From positions 1-26,313 of IMG/VR virus record IMGVR_UViG_3300029787_000277: a stretch of 26,313 bases of DNA; one strand, written 5' to 3'. The position numbers were made by a program, and so were the translations under genes. Of this stretch, positions 1 to 9,437 are shown in pieces. A model generated the notes under the pieces. That model had not been told where the DNA came from, made no database searches, and was given only the letters and a program-made list of their open reading frames with translations. The stretch's first letter is position 1, and each line of letters starts with the position of its first letter. The stretch comes from a virus.

Positions 1-2
1 CT

Positions 3-3000
3 CTAGCCCCGCGTGCAAATGTAGGCGTAGGGGCAACTGCTATACCTCGTAAGTTTGGTGAAGCACTCGGTTCTTTTGGAGGTATACTTGGAGCAACTCT
101 TGTTAATCCTGCAGCAGGTGGTACATTAGCTGTAACCGCAGGTATGGGTGAAGCTGTTGAAAGAGCAAGAGAAGCAGGAGCAACTCCTGCAGAACGAGCT
201 AGAGCTTCTATACTTGGAGGGGTTGTAGGAGCTTCTGAACTATTACCTGTAGGTTTGTTACTTGGTAGGTTTAGTAAAAATGTAGGTGGAAAACTTGCCA
301 AAGGGTATATAGAAGCAGGGAAACGTGTGTTCAAACAAGCAGGAGCTGAAGGGCTACAAGAATTTGGAGCTAACGTAGGTCAAAATCTTATTGAACAGGG
401 TATATACAACCCAGAACAAGGTACGTTTGAAGGTTCTCAAGACGCATTTGGCTACGGCGCAGGTGTAGGTGGTTTTGTACAAGCTTTTGCTGAGATGATT
501 GCACCGAGGGTTCGTGCTAGAGGTACACCGACTCCTACAGACCCAACTACAGAAGAACCTGATATTACAGATCAAATACAAGCTTTAGACCAAGAAAAAC
601 CTTTAGCATTACCTGCACCGCGTCCTGATATTGGACGCGAATTGTATCCCGACTCTCCAACATCTGCTACAAATCTTCAAATAGCACCAACAAAAGCAAT
701 AACAGATCAAACTCCTGCAGCCCGTGCGCGAGAAAAAATAGCAGAACAAACCACAACGCAAACAAAACGTAAATCTGAACTTGAACCACAAGCTGCAATA
801 ATAGAACCTGCAAAACAATTAGAAGGTCCTAGAAAACAATTACCTGCACCGCCAGACATTGTTGTTGACCCAGAAGGTACAGCAAGAACCGCAAGAGAAA
901 CAGTAGAAACAAAAAGACAAACTGCTGCAAGATTAGCAGCAGATCAAGAAGCTAGAGAAGCTGCTGCTGTTTCGTATGATACTCCTCCATTAGAAGTTAT
1001 ACAAGGACGACAACGGCTTGTTGCTAATATGAGACGTAAAGTTGTAGAAGATGCTACTATAAAAAATAAAGAACAACTTCTTAGTACGTTCGATCAACTA
1101 TACGCAAATCCAATAGGTGCAAAGGGTGTAGTACCAGAAGATATTTTTAATGAGGTAATTACAGCCGTTAAGAGAGAAACGCAAGACAAGGCTACTAAAG
1201 CTCAAATAGACACACTGTTTAAAAATGTTAACGTAGATGACTTGTATAGAAAGACAGGTGAGGCAGAGTATGTAGGGAGTTTAATAGACGCAAAACCTGC
1301 ACCCGCTGCACCAGTAGAACCTGTGGTTGCACCAGTAGAACCTGTGGTTGCACCAGTAGAACCTGTGGTTGCACCAGTAGAACCTGTGGTTGCACCAGTA
1401 GAAACAGAGGTTGCACCAGTAAAACCTGTGGCTGCACCTGTGAGGCGCGGTGCTAAAGCAAAAGTAGAACCTGTGGTTGCACCTGTGAGGCGCGGTGCTA
1501 AAGCAACTACTCAAGATGTAGAAGAAGATACAACAACGTTTCAGAAAGAAGTAAAAAAACAAATTTTAAAAAGAAAAACAGGTTCACCAACAGTAAATTT
1601 AGAAAGATTTTATAAAACTAACCCTGATCTTGTTGAGAGGTATGAAGACAAAGGGTTGTATATGTTAGATACAGGAGAAACAACAAGACAAACCCAAGAA
1701 AGAAAACAACGACAACGTAAAAAATTAAGTAGGCTTAGAGCGTTTAAAGTTAAATTTGATAAAGAAGAAGGAAGAATCAGAAATAACCCAGATATTAAAA
1801 AACGGTTAGAGAATAAATTAGAAGAAATATTTGACGTAGCTAGCCCTGACGCATTGAGAGCCGCAAATTTTGAATTTTACAAAAAAGAAGACAAAACAAG
1901 TCGTCTTAGAACGGATGATGCAACAAATAATTTTGATAAAGGCAAAGTTATTAATTTAATAAACGAGCAAAATATAAAATACACAAAAGAAGGAACGCTT
2001 GTTGGCACTGGCAATGTACTTTCTCCTAAGAAAGCAGCAGCTTTATATTTTGGAAAATACAAACGACCAATAGATGCACTTAGAGCAATGGCGCATGACA
2101 AAGAGTTTGGTCTAGCTAGTTATACTGGATCAAAAGGTGCGACTGCTGTACAAGACGCATTATATATAGGCACGGGTAAAGTTCGTGCAACAGCCGCGCT
2201 TAAATGGGTAAAAGCTAATTTAGGTGAAAGTGCAAATCAATTTGTTGTTAGGCAAGAACTAGATCAAAGTAGAGAAGCTGAAATAGATTTAACAGAACAA
2301 AAAACTAGAGAAGAAATTGACGCAGAAGATAGAGCTAAACTTAAAAAGAAAACTGAAGCTGACAAACGTTTTGAAGAAGATTTAAGAAAAGGTACAACTG
2401 TAGATTTTACAAGAGAACTTAGAGAATATACTAGAAGTGATAGGGCTGTTAATAAAGGTAACATATCTCTTAAGGGTGGTCTAAAAGCAAAAGACTATAA
2501 CTTAACCACAGACGCTGTAGTTCTAGATATACCCATGCACCCTGTTGTAAAAGCCTCGCTTATGGATGGCGATTTGAGAGGCGCTCTTGCAGGGTTGCAA
2601 ACAACAAGTCCAAACGCGGCAATACAAAAACTTGCGGGTACTTTATTAAACAATGTTGGCACAACCAAACTACAGATTGTAGATAAACTTGGCAAAGGTA
2701 GAGCAGGTATATTTAGTCCGACTACAAACACTATAAAACTAGACTCGGTAGAAGGCATTAATGTACACACGTTGTTACATGAAATGACACACGCTACGGT
2801 ATCTGCAGAGATAAAAGATAATTCTCAGTCAAGCCCAGTTGTAAGTCTAAAGAAAATATTTAATCAAGCTGTAGATAGATTAGACACAGTATATGGTACA
2901 CAAAACATTGACGAGTTTATGTCTGAAGCAATGAGTAACCCTCAGTTTCAAGAAAAACTTTCAAAGATAATAACAAAAGACTCCAGTTTAACTTTACTCC

Positions 3001-6000
3001 AAAGATTTAGACGTGCCATTGGAAACATACTAAGACGCATAACAGGCAGACCACTGGTATCATTAAACTCAGACGCACTTACAGAAGTAAACAGCATCTT
3101 TGAACAACTTGTTGCCCCTGCACCTAAGTATCGAAATGCAGGAGACCTAGAGCTACTGACTACTAGTAAAAAAAAAGTAAATGAATTAACTAACAGAATT
3201 GTTAAAGGATATTATGATTTTGGTAACACTGCCAAAGGTAAACCTTTAAGTGGTTTTTTAGATGCAGTCGGAGGTTTATTTAATAGTATTGGCAATGAAG
3301 GAGCTAAGTTTGTAGGGTTTAAAGTACTACCGTCTCAAGGACTAGCCGACGTTGCCTCTTACTTTGGACTTGAAAATGTACAGCGTATACACGAAGCATT
3401 TGAAAAACAACAGGGTGCAGTAAACCAAGCAGAGAAACCTCTTGATGGTACGTTGACAAACCTACGAAATTGGAAAATTGCTAACCCAACTTTAGCAAAA
3501 ACTTTTGATGATGTGGTGTATAAAAGCACAACACGGCGTGTTGACCCCTCGTTGGATAAAGAAACTTACATGAACAAAGACGGTTCTTCTAAAACAGATA
3601 GAGATGGTAATGCTGATCTATTAGATACGTGGGTAGCATTTAATGCTGAAAATGGAGATTGGACTAAACTAGGTGAAAGTGGTCAAGCCCAATACAAAGC
3701 TATGCGTGATACATATAAAGCGTTGTATGAACAACTTAAAGAAAGCATTTTTTACAAAATAGCTTCTCCTGATTTAAACTTAACAGAAGATCAAGTAAAA
3801 ACATTAAGAAACGATGTATTAGGAAATTTATTTAAAAAAGAATTAATTGAACCGTACTTTCCTTTAACAAGAGAAGGTGACTATTGGTTAACCTACGAAA
3901 CAAATGCGGGTGAGTATGTAGTCCAAGCGTTTGAAACCCCTGGCGCGGCTAGAAGAACACGTAGAGACGTTTTGGCAACAGGTAAAGTAAAAGAAGAAAC
4001 AATAGCAGAATTTACAAAATTTGAGACTATGACTTTTGATAAAGCCCCTACAGGTAGTTGGGTTAAACAAACACTTGATGTTTTAAAAGATAATAATGTA
4101 GAACCTTCTGTGCAAAACGAAATAATGCAAATGTTTGTAAGAGCTTTACCCGAATCGTCGTTTGCTAAGTCTATGCAAAGTCGAGGAGATAAGGCAGGTT
4201 ATATTGAAAATAGTGAACTTGCGTTTCAAACAAAAGCGTACAATCTATCACGGCAAATACAACAAATGCGCTCATCAGATTTATTACGAGACGAGCTTCG
4301 TAACTTAGCAGAACAAGTTGAGTTAAAAAACAAAGGAGATGAAAACCAACCTTCTGCTGATAATCTTTTAACTTTGAGGCGCGATGCTAATGCAAGTGGC
4401 GATCAAACAAGAATTGATGCTATTAATAAAAAGATAGCAGATTACGAGAAAAAATTTGGCAAGCTACTAGGTTCAAAAGACGCAAAAATATTATTAGATG
4501 AAATAGAAACACGAGTTAACTTTGCAATAAACCCTCCTAACAACGTGTATGAAAGAGCTGCACAGAATGCAAACAGGATAGCTTTCTTAGGTACTATTGG
4601 ATTTAACGTATCGTCTACCGTTGTTAATACGGTGCAAATACCTACCGTTGTTTACCCTGCACTCGCAGCGAAGATTGGATTTAAACGAGCAGGGACAAAC
4701 TTAAAGATTGCAGGCAAGCTCTTTACAGGAGCAGGGTTTGACCACCGCATACCCGCATATGGCACTGATAAGAGTGTGAGAACAGGTTCTCGGTTTGGAA
4801 TTAATAAGTTTGGAATTAAAACTGGGTATACAAAAGCAATAACAGCCCCATCTATAGACAATTATTTTATAGCAGATGTAGAAGGAAACTTAACACTACG
4901 TGACGACATGAACATTGACGATAAAGATGTATACTATGTCAATGCCTCTAATAAAAAATTTACACAAAAACAATTTTTAGAAATGATACAACCTTTTGTG
5001 CAAGAAGTATCTAATCGTGGGCTACTTAACAGGTCATTAATATTTGACACGCTTGGATCAGAAATATCTGGCAAGGCTCAAGGTAATATAGTTTCACGAC
5101 TTTATGATAGACTAACAACATACTCTGCACTTCCGTTTCATACAACAGAACGCATGAACCGTCAGGTAACACTCGTAGCTTCTTACTTAACTGAGATGGA
5201 TAGACTTGCTACTAATCCAAATCCTAACACTAACGAGAAAGACCTAACAGACGGGCAAATAGCAACACAAGCCATCAACACGGCTATGTACGATACACAA
5301 CAAACTAACGGCGGCGCTACGTTAACAACTGCTCCGCGTATTGCACAACAAAACATAGGTCGTGTAGCTATGATGTATAAGACGTTTGGTGTGCAGATGT
5401 ACTACACTCAAGCAAAGACATTCTTAAAAATGATAGGTATGGAGAAAGACCCCTATCTCAGAAAACAAGCTACAAAACAATTCTGGGCTACTCAAGGTTT
5501 TGTGATGGCACTTGCAGGGGTACAGGGACTTACAATGTACGGAATTATAGCAGGTCTGTACAACTTGTTTGTAGATGATGACGAAGAAACCTTCGAGACA
5601 CTGACACGTAAAGCTATTGGAGAAGGTTTCTTTAAGGGAGGTGTTAACGCTACGACAGGATTGTTGGGTGCAGAAGTAGACGTAGCCGCACGTATCGGAT
5701 TATCTAATCTAATACTTGGTTCTAACCGATACAACTTTGATCCATCCGTAGAAAAGAGCATAGTGCAAGCGTTTGGTGGGGTTGCATACAGTTACGGTTC
5801 TCAAATTGGTAGAGGTAGTATGATGATATTAGGAGGTGAGTATCAACGTGGTATAGAAAACATTTTACCTGCGGCGTTTAGAAATCCTGCAAAAGTTGTA
5901 AGGTTCGTTCAAGAAGAAGGTATACGAACACGTAGAGGAGATCTAATCTTTGACGATATGAATTTTGGATTGTATGCGGCACAAGCATTAGGATTTGCAC

Positions 6001-6332
6001 CTGCAGAATACACACTCAAACAAGAGATGAGTCAAGATACTAAGAAAATAGATAAAGCAGTAAATGCCACACGTAGTAAATTACTAAAACAATACTACTT
6101 AGCTAGACGTACAGGCGATATGGACGGTGTGTATGAAGTCGCAGATAAAATGGACGAGTTTAATAAGAAACACCCTGATGCTAAGATAACTAAAGAGACC
6201 ATTGACAGGTCGATGAAAACTCACATGCAAACTTCTAAAGACATGGTTGATGGTGTTACCGTAAGCCCCCTCATGCGAAGAGCGTTAGAACAAAGCCGAT
6301 CTGAGTACGATCAAGGCTTTACATTCTTTTAA
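3..6332 (+). CDS. Giant phage polyvalent/internal virion protein with HExxH metallopeptidase motif, 5'-partial
   Basis: The frame is open from the left edge, so the gene starts upstream; at least 2109 residues are visible, and the internal ATG at 144 is unlikely to be the true start. The order is: a Gly/Ala-rich N-terminal stretch, a charged helical region, a VEPVVAP repeat linker (1314-1508), a Lys/Arg-rich middle, then a zinc-peptidase motif LHEMTH (codons about 2775-2792) followed by DEFMSEAMSNPQF, whose acidic residues could supply the third metal ligand. The last third has long helices and hydrophobic segments near 4580-4680 and 5485-5570. Giant multidomain proteins of this kind in phages are usually packaged in the virion and ejected with the DNA; the C-terminal part resembles the 'large polyvalent protein associated' regions. 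This family placement is from memory of such proteins. It is the only plus-strand gene and converges on the minus-strand block. Confidence 0.8.
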   Translation, partial: LAPRANVGVGATAIPRKFGEALGSFGGILGATLVNPAAGGTLAVTAGMGEAVERAREAGATPAERARASILGGVVGASELLPVGLLLGRFSKNVGGKLAKGYIEAGKRVFKQAGAEGLQEFGANVGQNLIEQGIYNPEQGTFEGSQDAFGYGAGVGGFVQAFAEMIAPRVRARGTPTPTDPTTEEPDITDQIQALDQEKPLALPAPRPDIGRELYPDSPTSATNLQIAPTKAITDQTPAARAREKIAEQTTTQTKRKSELEPQAAIIEPAKQLEGPRKQLPAPPDIVVDPEGTARTARETVETKRQTAARLAADQEAREAAAVSYDTPPLEVIQGRQRLVANMRRKVVEDATIKNKEQLLSTFDQLYANPIGAKGVVPEDIFNEVITAVKRETQDKATKAQIDTLFKNVNVDDLYRKTGEAEYVGSLIDAKPAPAAPVEPVVAPVEPVVAPVEPVVAPVEPVVAPVETEVAPVKPVAAPVRRGAKAKVEPVVAPVRRGAKATTQDVEEDTTTFQKEVKKQILKRKTGSPTVNLERFYKTNPDLVERYEDKGLYMLDTGETTRQTQERKQRQRKKLSRLRAFKVKFDKEEGRIRNNPDIKKRLENKLEEIFDVASPDALRAANFEFYKKEDKTSRLRTDDATNNFDKGKVINLINEQNIKYTKEGTLVGTGNVLSPKKAAALYFGKYKRPIDALRAMAHDKEFGLASYTGSKGATAVQDALYIGTGKVRATAALKWVKANLGESANQFVVRQELDQSREAEIDLTEQKTREEIDAEDRAKLKKKTEADKRFEEDLRKGTTVDFTRELREYTRSDRAVNKGNISLKGGLKAKDYNLTTDAVVLDIPMHPVVKASLMDGDLRGALAGLQTTSPNAAIQKLAGTLLNNVGTTKLQIVDKLGKGRAGIFSPTTNTIKLDSVEGINVHTLLHEMTHATVSAEIKDNSQSSPVVSLKKIFNQAVDRLDTVYGTQNIDEFMSEAMSNPQFQEKLSKIITKDSSLTLLQRFRRAIGNILRRITGRPLVSLNSDALTEVNSIFEQLVAPAPKYRNAGDLELLTTSKKKVNELTNRIVKGYYDFGNTAKGKPLSGFLDAVGGLFNSIGNEGAKFVGFKVLPSQGLADVASYFGLENVQRIHEAFEKQQGAVNQAEKPLDGTLTNLRNWKIANPTLAKTFDDVVYKSTTRRVDPSLDKETYMNKDGSSKTDRDGNADLLDTWVAFNAENGDWTKLGESGQAQYKAMRDTYKALYEQLKESIFYKIASPDLNLTEDQVKTLRNDVLGNLFKKELIEPYFPLTREGDYWLTYETNAGEYVVQAFETPGAARRTRRDVLATGKVKEETIAEFTKFETMTFDKAPTGSWVKQTLDVLKDNNVEPSVQNEIMQMFVRALPESSFAKSMQSRGDKAGYIENSELAFQTKAYNLSRQIQQMRSSDLLRDELRNLAEQVELKNKGDENQPSADNLLTLRRDANASGDQTRIDAINKKIADYEKKFGKLLGSKDAKILLDEIETRVNFAINPPNNVYERAAQNANRIAFLGTIGFNVSSTVVNTVQIPTVVYPALAAKIGFKRAGTNLKIAGKLFTGAGFDHRIPAYGTDKSVRTGSRFGINKFGIKTGYTKAITAPSIDNYFIADVEGNLTLRDDMNIDDKDVYYVNASNKKFTQKQFLEMIQPFVQEVSNRGLLNRSLIFDTLGSEISGKAQGNIVSRLYDRLTTYSALPFHTTERMNRQVTLVASYLTEMDRLATNPNPNTNEKDLTDGQIATQAINTAMYDTQQTNGGATLTTAPRIAQQNIGRVAMMYKTFGVQMYYTQAKTFLKMIGMEKDPYLRKQATKQFWATQGFVMALAGVQGLTMYGIIAGLYNLFVDDDEETFETLTRKAIGEGFFKGGVNATTGLLGAEVDVAARIGLSNLILGSNRYNFDPSVEKSIVQAFGGVAYSYGSQIGRGSMMILGGEYQRGIENILPAAFRNPAKVVRFVQEEGIRTRRGDLIFDDMNFGLYAAQALGFAPAEYTLKQEMSQDTKKIDKAVNATRSKLLKQYYLARRTGDMDGVYEVADKMDEFNKKHPDAKITKETIDRSMKTHMQTSKDMVDGVTVSPLMRRALEQSRSEYDQGFTFF
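1314..1508 (+). repeat. 21-bp coding tandem repeat (VEPVVAP linker)
   Basis: Four exact copies of a 21-bp unit encoding VEPVVAP run from 1314 to 1397. Two diverged copies follow (VETEVAP, VKPVAAP), then a 24-bp unit encoding VRRGAKAK, another VEPVVAP and another VRRGAKA. The exact identity of the first four copies at DNA level points to recent expansion by slippage or unequal recombination. In the protein this is a Pro/Val-rich flexible spacer ending in a basic patch, between the N-terminal region and the rest. Confidence 0.95.
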
Positions 6333-6356
6333 AAAGAGACCGCCCGAAGGCGGTCT
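6331..6356 (-). terminator. Intrinsic terminator of the minus-strand replication block
   Basis: A perfect 8-bp stem (6337-6344 with 6349-6356) closes a four-base loop. Read on the minus strand the loop is UUCG closed by C-G, an exceptionally stable tetraloop, and the hairpin is followed within one base by five U residues (6331-6335). On the plus strand no U-tract follows, so it serves the minus-strand genes best. It sits directly after the plus-strand stop codon, in the convergent gap. A weaker 6-bp hairpin lies at 6374-6391. Confidence 0.85.
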
Positions 6357-6403
6357 AGTCTGGGAGGGAGAGTGACAGAAATACATCTGTCTTGCCACCC
6401 ATA

Positions 6404-6637
6404 TCACACAATTCTCCACATGCGAACCCCTAACTTTTTATTTTCTGTACGAACTTGAGTTTCTATCTGCCACCCTTTATCTTTTGTTATTTTTTCCAAG
6501 CTATGTAGTGCCGCCTGGGTGTTGATACACAAGATGAACACAGAGGAACCTGTTGTCATACGATCCCAATTAACTATGATACGAACCCCATCAGGGCAAA
6601 GATCATTCGTCTTCAGTATCCCCTGTCTTATTCTCAT
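6404..6637 (-). CDS. Small conserved-looking protein of unknown function
   Basis: This frame of 77 residues is the last gene of the minus-strand block. The ATG at 6637 overlaps the end of the primase-helicase gene by 35 bp. The part most likely to be functional begins around LCPDGVRIIVNWD and is hydrophobic and Trp-containing, followed by a Lys-rich helical section ending in MWRIV. No ATG fits the usual ATGA overlap here: the one at 6606 lies in another frame and stops after ten codons. I do not recognise a family. The position directly before a terminator and the absence of any competing frame support it being real, though the exact start is uncertain. Confidence 0.6.
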   Translation of the reverse strand: MRIRQGILKTNDLCPDGVRIIVNWDRMTTGSSVFILCINTQAALHSLEKITKDKGWQIETQVRTENKKLGVRMWRIV

Positions 6638-9353
6638 TCTCTACCGAACAATCTACTTGTATTACATGTGTCACAGGCAAGTCCATTTTTGTACCTTTAC
6701 TTAACCGCATCTTCGTACTTTTAGCACCCAATTTAGTTTTAAGGTCATGCACAAACGAACTATAATTTATCTGTTGTTCACCGCACCAAGCCTTCAACGG
6801 TTTTGGTATAAGGTAAGCACGTTTTAAATCTGTCTCGTATCGTGCAACAAGTCTAACCCTTGCACGTTCTTCGGGTATAATAAGATCAGTAACCCCACCT
6901 TCCTGTTTGCGTAAGTCATCTGTACTTTTTATCCATAACACATTGCTCCAATGCTCGTGTATATAATCATTGAGTGTTTCTTCTACTGATATACTCATAT
7001 CCTCAACTTGACGTTTGTTTTCTTTTAGCCTCTCTATCGCCCACGCAAATATCTTTTTTGTATCATAAGTGATAAGTCCTACACGTTTTGCTAGCATCAA
7101 TCCTGTTATAGTAGAAGCAACAAGAACAGACCAGAACCTGTTCTCAGCAGTTAACCCTGCTTTCTTATCGACGGCGGCTTGTACGTTCTCAAAAACTCTT
7201 TTAACTTCATCCAGATTGTCCATAACGTATTGTATATAGACCTCGCCTGCATGACCGTAGTTATTCTGCAAGCGAGCGCTAAATACATCAGTCTCTTCTT
7301 TAGTATCAAAATATATCTTCTTAACACGACACTCCATTATTCTCTGCGCTTCTGCCTTTGGCATGGCTTTAATAATATTAATACTTTCTATCAAACTTGT
7401 ATTGCCTGTTGATACAGAAATTAAACTCCATGCTTCACCCCTATATCGTTCTGCGTTACTGCTTGCCGCCATACGCCCTCGTTGCCTACCACCTGTTAAT
7501 TGATAGGCTAAGTTTGAAAGTTCTTTACCCCTAGCGTTTGTAAGTTCGTCCATGTAAAGTGGTAAGTTGTGGTATACCTCACCCCTGTTCATCTTAGTAT
7601 TGTAAGTGTCTCTTTCGTGTATAATAAGGTCTTCTGGATTACCCCATACAGATGCCCCTGCTGCCATAGCTGTTGTCTTACCTACTCCTGACCCCCCATG
7701 CAGATGTAACCCTGCACAATTAACTGGCGACATAGCCATGAGAGGAGACCCGAACGACGTGCCTACTACAAATTGATGTAACTCAAACCCATCACGATTA
7801 TAAAAATTAATTGTTTCAATCCAATCTTCTAGCGTACCTCTTGGTTCAAACGAGGGAAACAATCCTGCTGTTTGTGTAGAAGGTGGGTTAAACTCTATAC
7901 TGTCTTTACGTACCTCTTTGTTGCCAAGAACAAATCCTTCTAAGTTTTCGTTAGTCCACCCAAACTGTTTGTGTGCTTCATCTGCCACTGTTTGAGATTG
8001 TAACTCTGTTACCCATGTTGTTGTATACTGCATTATTTCATCCATCCTTGTTACTGCTATACCTTGCATAGACAGTTGTTTCCTTAATTCTTCTTTCGAT
8101 GTTACAGAAGTTAACGGAACTGTAAACTCTCTTATACCATCTTTTGGTAAATGAAGTCGCATTACAATAGCTTCTCCAATCTCTGCGTCCCGAACACGCT
8201 TAACCACATACAGATCGTTTTGGTATATCTGACGATCCTCGTCTTCACCATCTGCGTTCTTTACTCTTATATACACCCCACCACTTGCACCTCTAAAATA
8301 AGGGCTAGGGTAGTTGGGTATATCTTTGTGAGAAGGCGCTCTCTTAATCGAACGACCTAAAGCTAAAGGGTTTGTAATCTTTCCCCAATGTTTACAGGAC
8401 GTGCATACGTCAGGATTGTATTCATCAAATTTATCACAACCATACGGAGCCTTTATTAAATCAGCTTTTCTTTGCGTTGCTTCTTTTGTGTACCCTTCGT
8501 GATTTTTAGACATTATGTGTATAGCTTGTTCCGCATCATTGCAGTGGTTCGCAATAGATATACCTGCCCTCCACAAAGGCTCAACTATACTCTGTTGGTT
8601 TATAATAATATTTTTTATTTGTTCGCACCCTGTGCCTTCTTTGGTTTTAATTACTATAGTTTTAAAGTTATAGTCGGAGTCCCTTATCATTCCTTTTTTA
8701 AATGCACTTATCTCCATATCATAGGTTTTAGGTACTTGTGTTATACCCCCACCAAGTAAGTCAGAGAACTCACTAAAGTCTAAAGAAGTAGGTAGTCCAG
8801 GCACGTATAGCCTAACAGCCCTCGACGTGTTGTGCTTATAGTTGTGAGTATTGGGTACACGTAGTATTCTTGCACTATCGGCAGTTACAACAGGGTCAGC
8901 GTTCAACCCATGTTCCACACATAACTTCTTTAGCTTCGACGCTACAGGCAACCACTCATCATAAGTTACACTATGCGTCAAAGTCCAATATACATGTATA
9001 CCATACCCTGAGTTCATGAGAACAGGTTTGGGTAAGGTTAACTTCTTGCAGAATGTCCGCAAAGCTTTGTATGCTTCTTCTTGGCTAGGATAGTCTTTAC
9101 CTTCACCGCAATCTAAATCAAGATAAAATGAACTAAGGGATTTTACATTGTCTACCTTGCGAGAGTCCGCAGTTTTAAATGTAGCTAATCCAAAATAAGT
9201 TTCGTAGCCTTCCACATCTAAGTTGTGAGAAGCGTCTACAACGGCATCTATAGAGTCGTAAAATTTTTGTTTTGTGTGTTCTCCCTTGAACCCCAATACA
9301 GCATAATAACCACCACTATCTAACACCCTTTCTAAAAATGTCTTTGTTTCCAT
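6603..9353 (-). CDS. Fused archaeo-eukaryotic-type primase and DUF927-like helicase
   Basis: A two-domain replication protein of 916 residues. The N-terminal primase-polymerase half shows the metal-binding YLDLD motif (about 78-81), a NSGYGIHVYW motif (114-123) and DSARILRVPNTHNYK (159-173), the three hallmarks of AEP primases. A Cys cluster (Cys306, Cys317, Cys320) may bind zinc. The C-terminal half is a ring-helicase ATPase: Walker A GGSGVGKT (553-560), Walker B PLYMDE (598-603) and a following glycine-rich GGRQRGR stretch, resembling DUF927 helicases. The likely role is synthesising primers and unwinding DNA at the phage fork. The ATG at 9353 is preferred over the in-frame GTG at 9362, which lies inside a GGTGGAG ribosome-binding sequence. 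It follows the single-strand binding protein gene after an 84-bp gap with a hairpin. Confidence 0.85.
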   Translation of the reverse strand: METKTFLERVLDSGGYYAVLGFKGEHTKQKFYDSIDAVVDASHNLDVEGYETYFGLATFKTADSRKVDNVKSLSSFYLDLDCGEGKDYPSQEEAYKALRTFCKKLTLPKPVLMNSGYGIHVYWTLTHSVTYDEWLPVASKLKKLCVEHGLNADPVVTADSARILRVPNTHNYKHNTSRAVRLYVPGLPTSLDFSEFSDLLGGGITQVPKTYDMEISAFKKGMIRDSDYNFKTIVIKTKEGTGCEQIKNIIINQQSIVEPLWRAGISIANHCNDAEQAIHIMSKNHEGYTKEATQRKADLIKAPYGCDKFDEYNPDVCTSCKHWGKITNPLALGRSIKRAPSHKDIPNYPSPYFRGASGGVYIRVKNADGEDEDRQIYQNDLYVVKRVRDAEIGEAIVMRLHLPKDGIREFTVPLTSVTSKEELRKQLSMQGIAVTRMDEIMQYTTTWVTELQSQTVADEAHKQFGWTNENLEGFVLGNKEVRKDSIEFNPPSTQTAGLFPSFEPRGTLEDWIETINFYNRDGFELHQFVVGTSFGSPLMAMSPVNCAGLHLHGGSGVGKTTAMAAGASVWGNPEDLIIHERDTYNTKMNRGEVYHNLPLYMDELTNARGKELSNLAYQLTGGRQRGRMAASSNAERYRGEAWSLISVSTGNTSLIESINIIKAMPKAEAQRIMECRVKKIYFDTKEETDVFSARLQNNYGHAGEVYIQYVMDNLDEVKRVFENVQAAVDKKAGLTAENRFWSVLVASTITGLMLAKRVGLITYDTKKIFAWAIERLKENKRQVEDMSISVEETLNDYIHEHWSNVLWIKSTDDLRKQEGGVTDLIIPEERARVRLVARYETDLKRAYLIPKPLKAWCGEQQINYSSFVHDLKTKLGAKSTKMRLSKGTKMDLPVTHVIQVDCSVENENKTGDTEDE

Positions 9354-9375
9354 AATCTCCACCCATGTTTAAAGA

Positions 9376-9414
9376 CACCACGGCTAGGCATTGAAATACC
9401 GAATAGCCGTGGTG
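9376..9414 (-). promoter_or_regulatory. 11-bp-stem hairpin between SSB and primase-helicase genes
   Basis: A perfect 11-bp inverted repeat (9376-9386 with 9404-9414) encloses a 17-base loop, in the gap between the SSB stop and the primase-helicase start. On the minus strand it is followed by TCTTTAAAC, too weak a U-tract for a convincing terminator. It could act as a partial terminator that lowers primase expression relative to SSB, as an RNA-stability element, or as a protein-binding site. Confidence 0.6.
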
Positions 9415-9437
9415 AGACAGTATATTAGTAATTAGGA

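Noticed and set aside
144-146. ATG at 144 as the start of the giant protein
   Set aside because: The frame continues upstream to base 3 with the same Gly/Ala-rich composition and no ribosome-binding site stands before this ATG.
1314-1508. Tandem repeat considered as a CRISPR array
   Set aside because: The units are contiguous 21-bp in-frame codons without unique spacers.
1228-1562. Minus-strand repetitive frames opposite the giant protein
   Set aside because: They are shadows of the 21-bp repeat in the plus-strand gene; no ribosome-binding site or independent composition.
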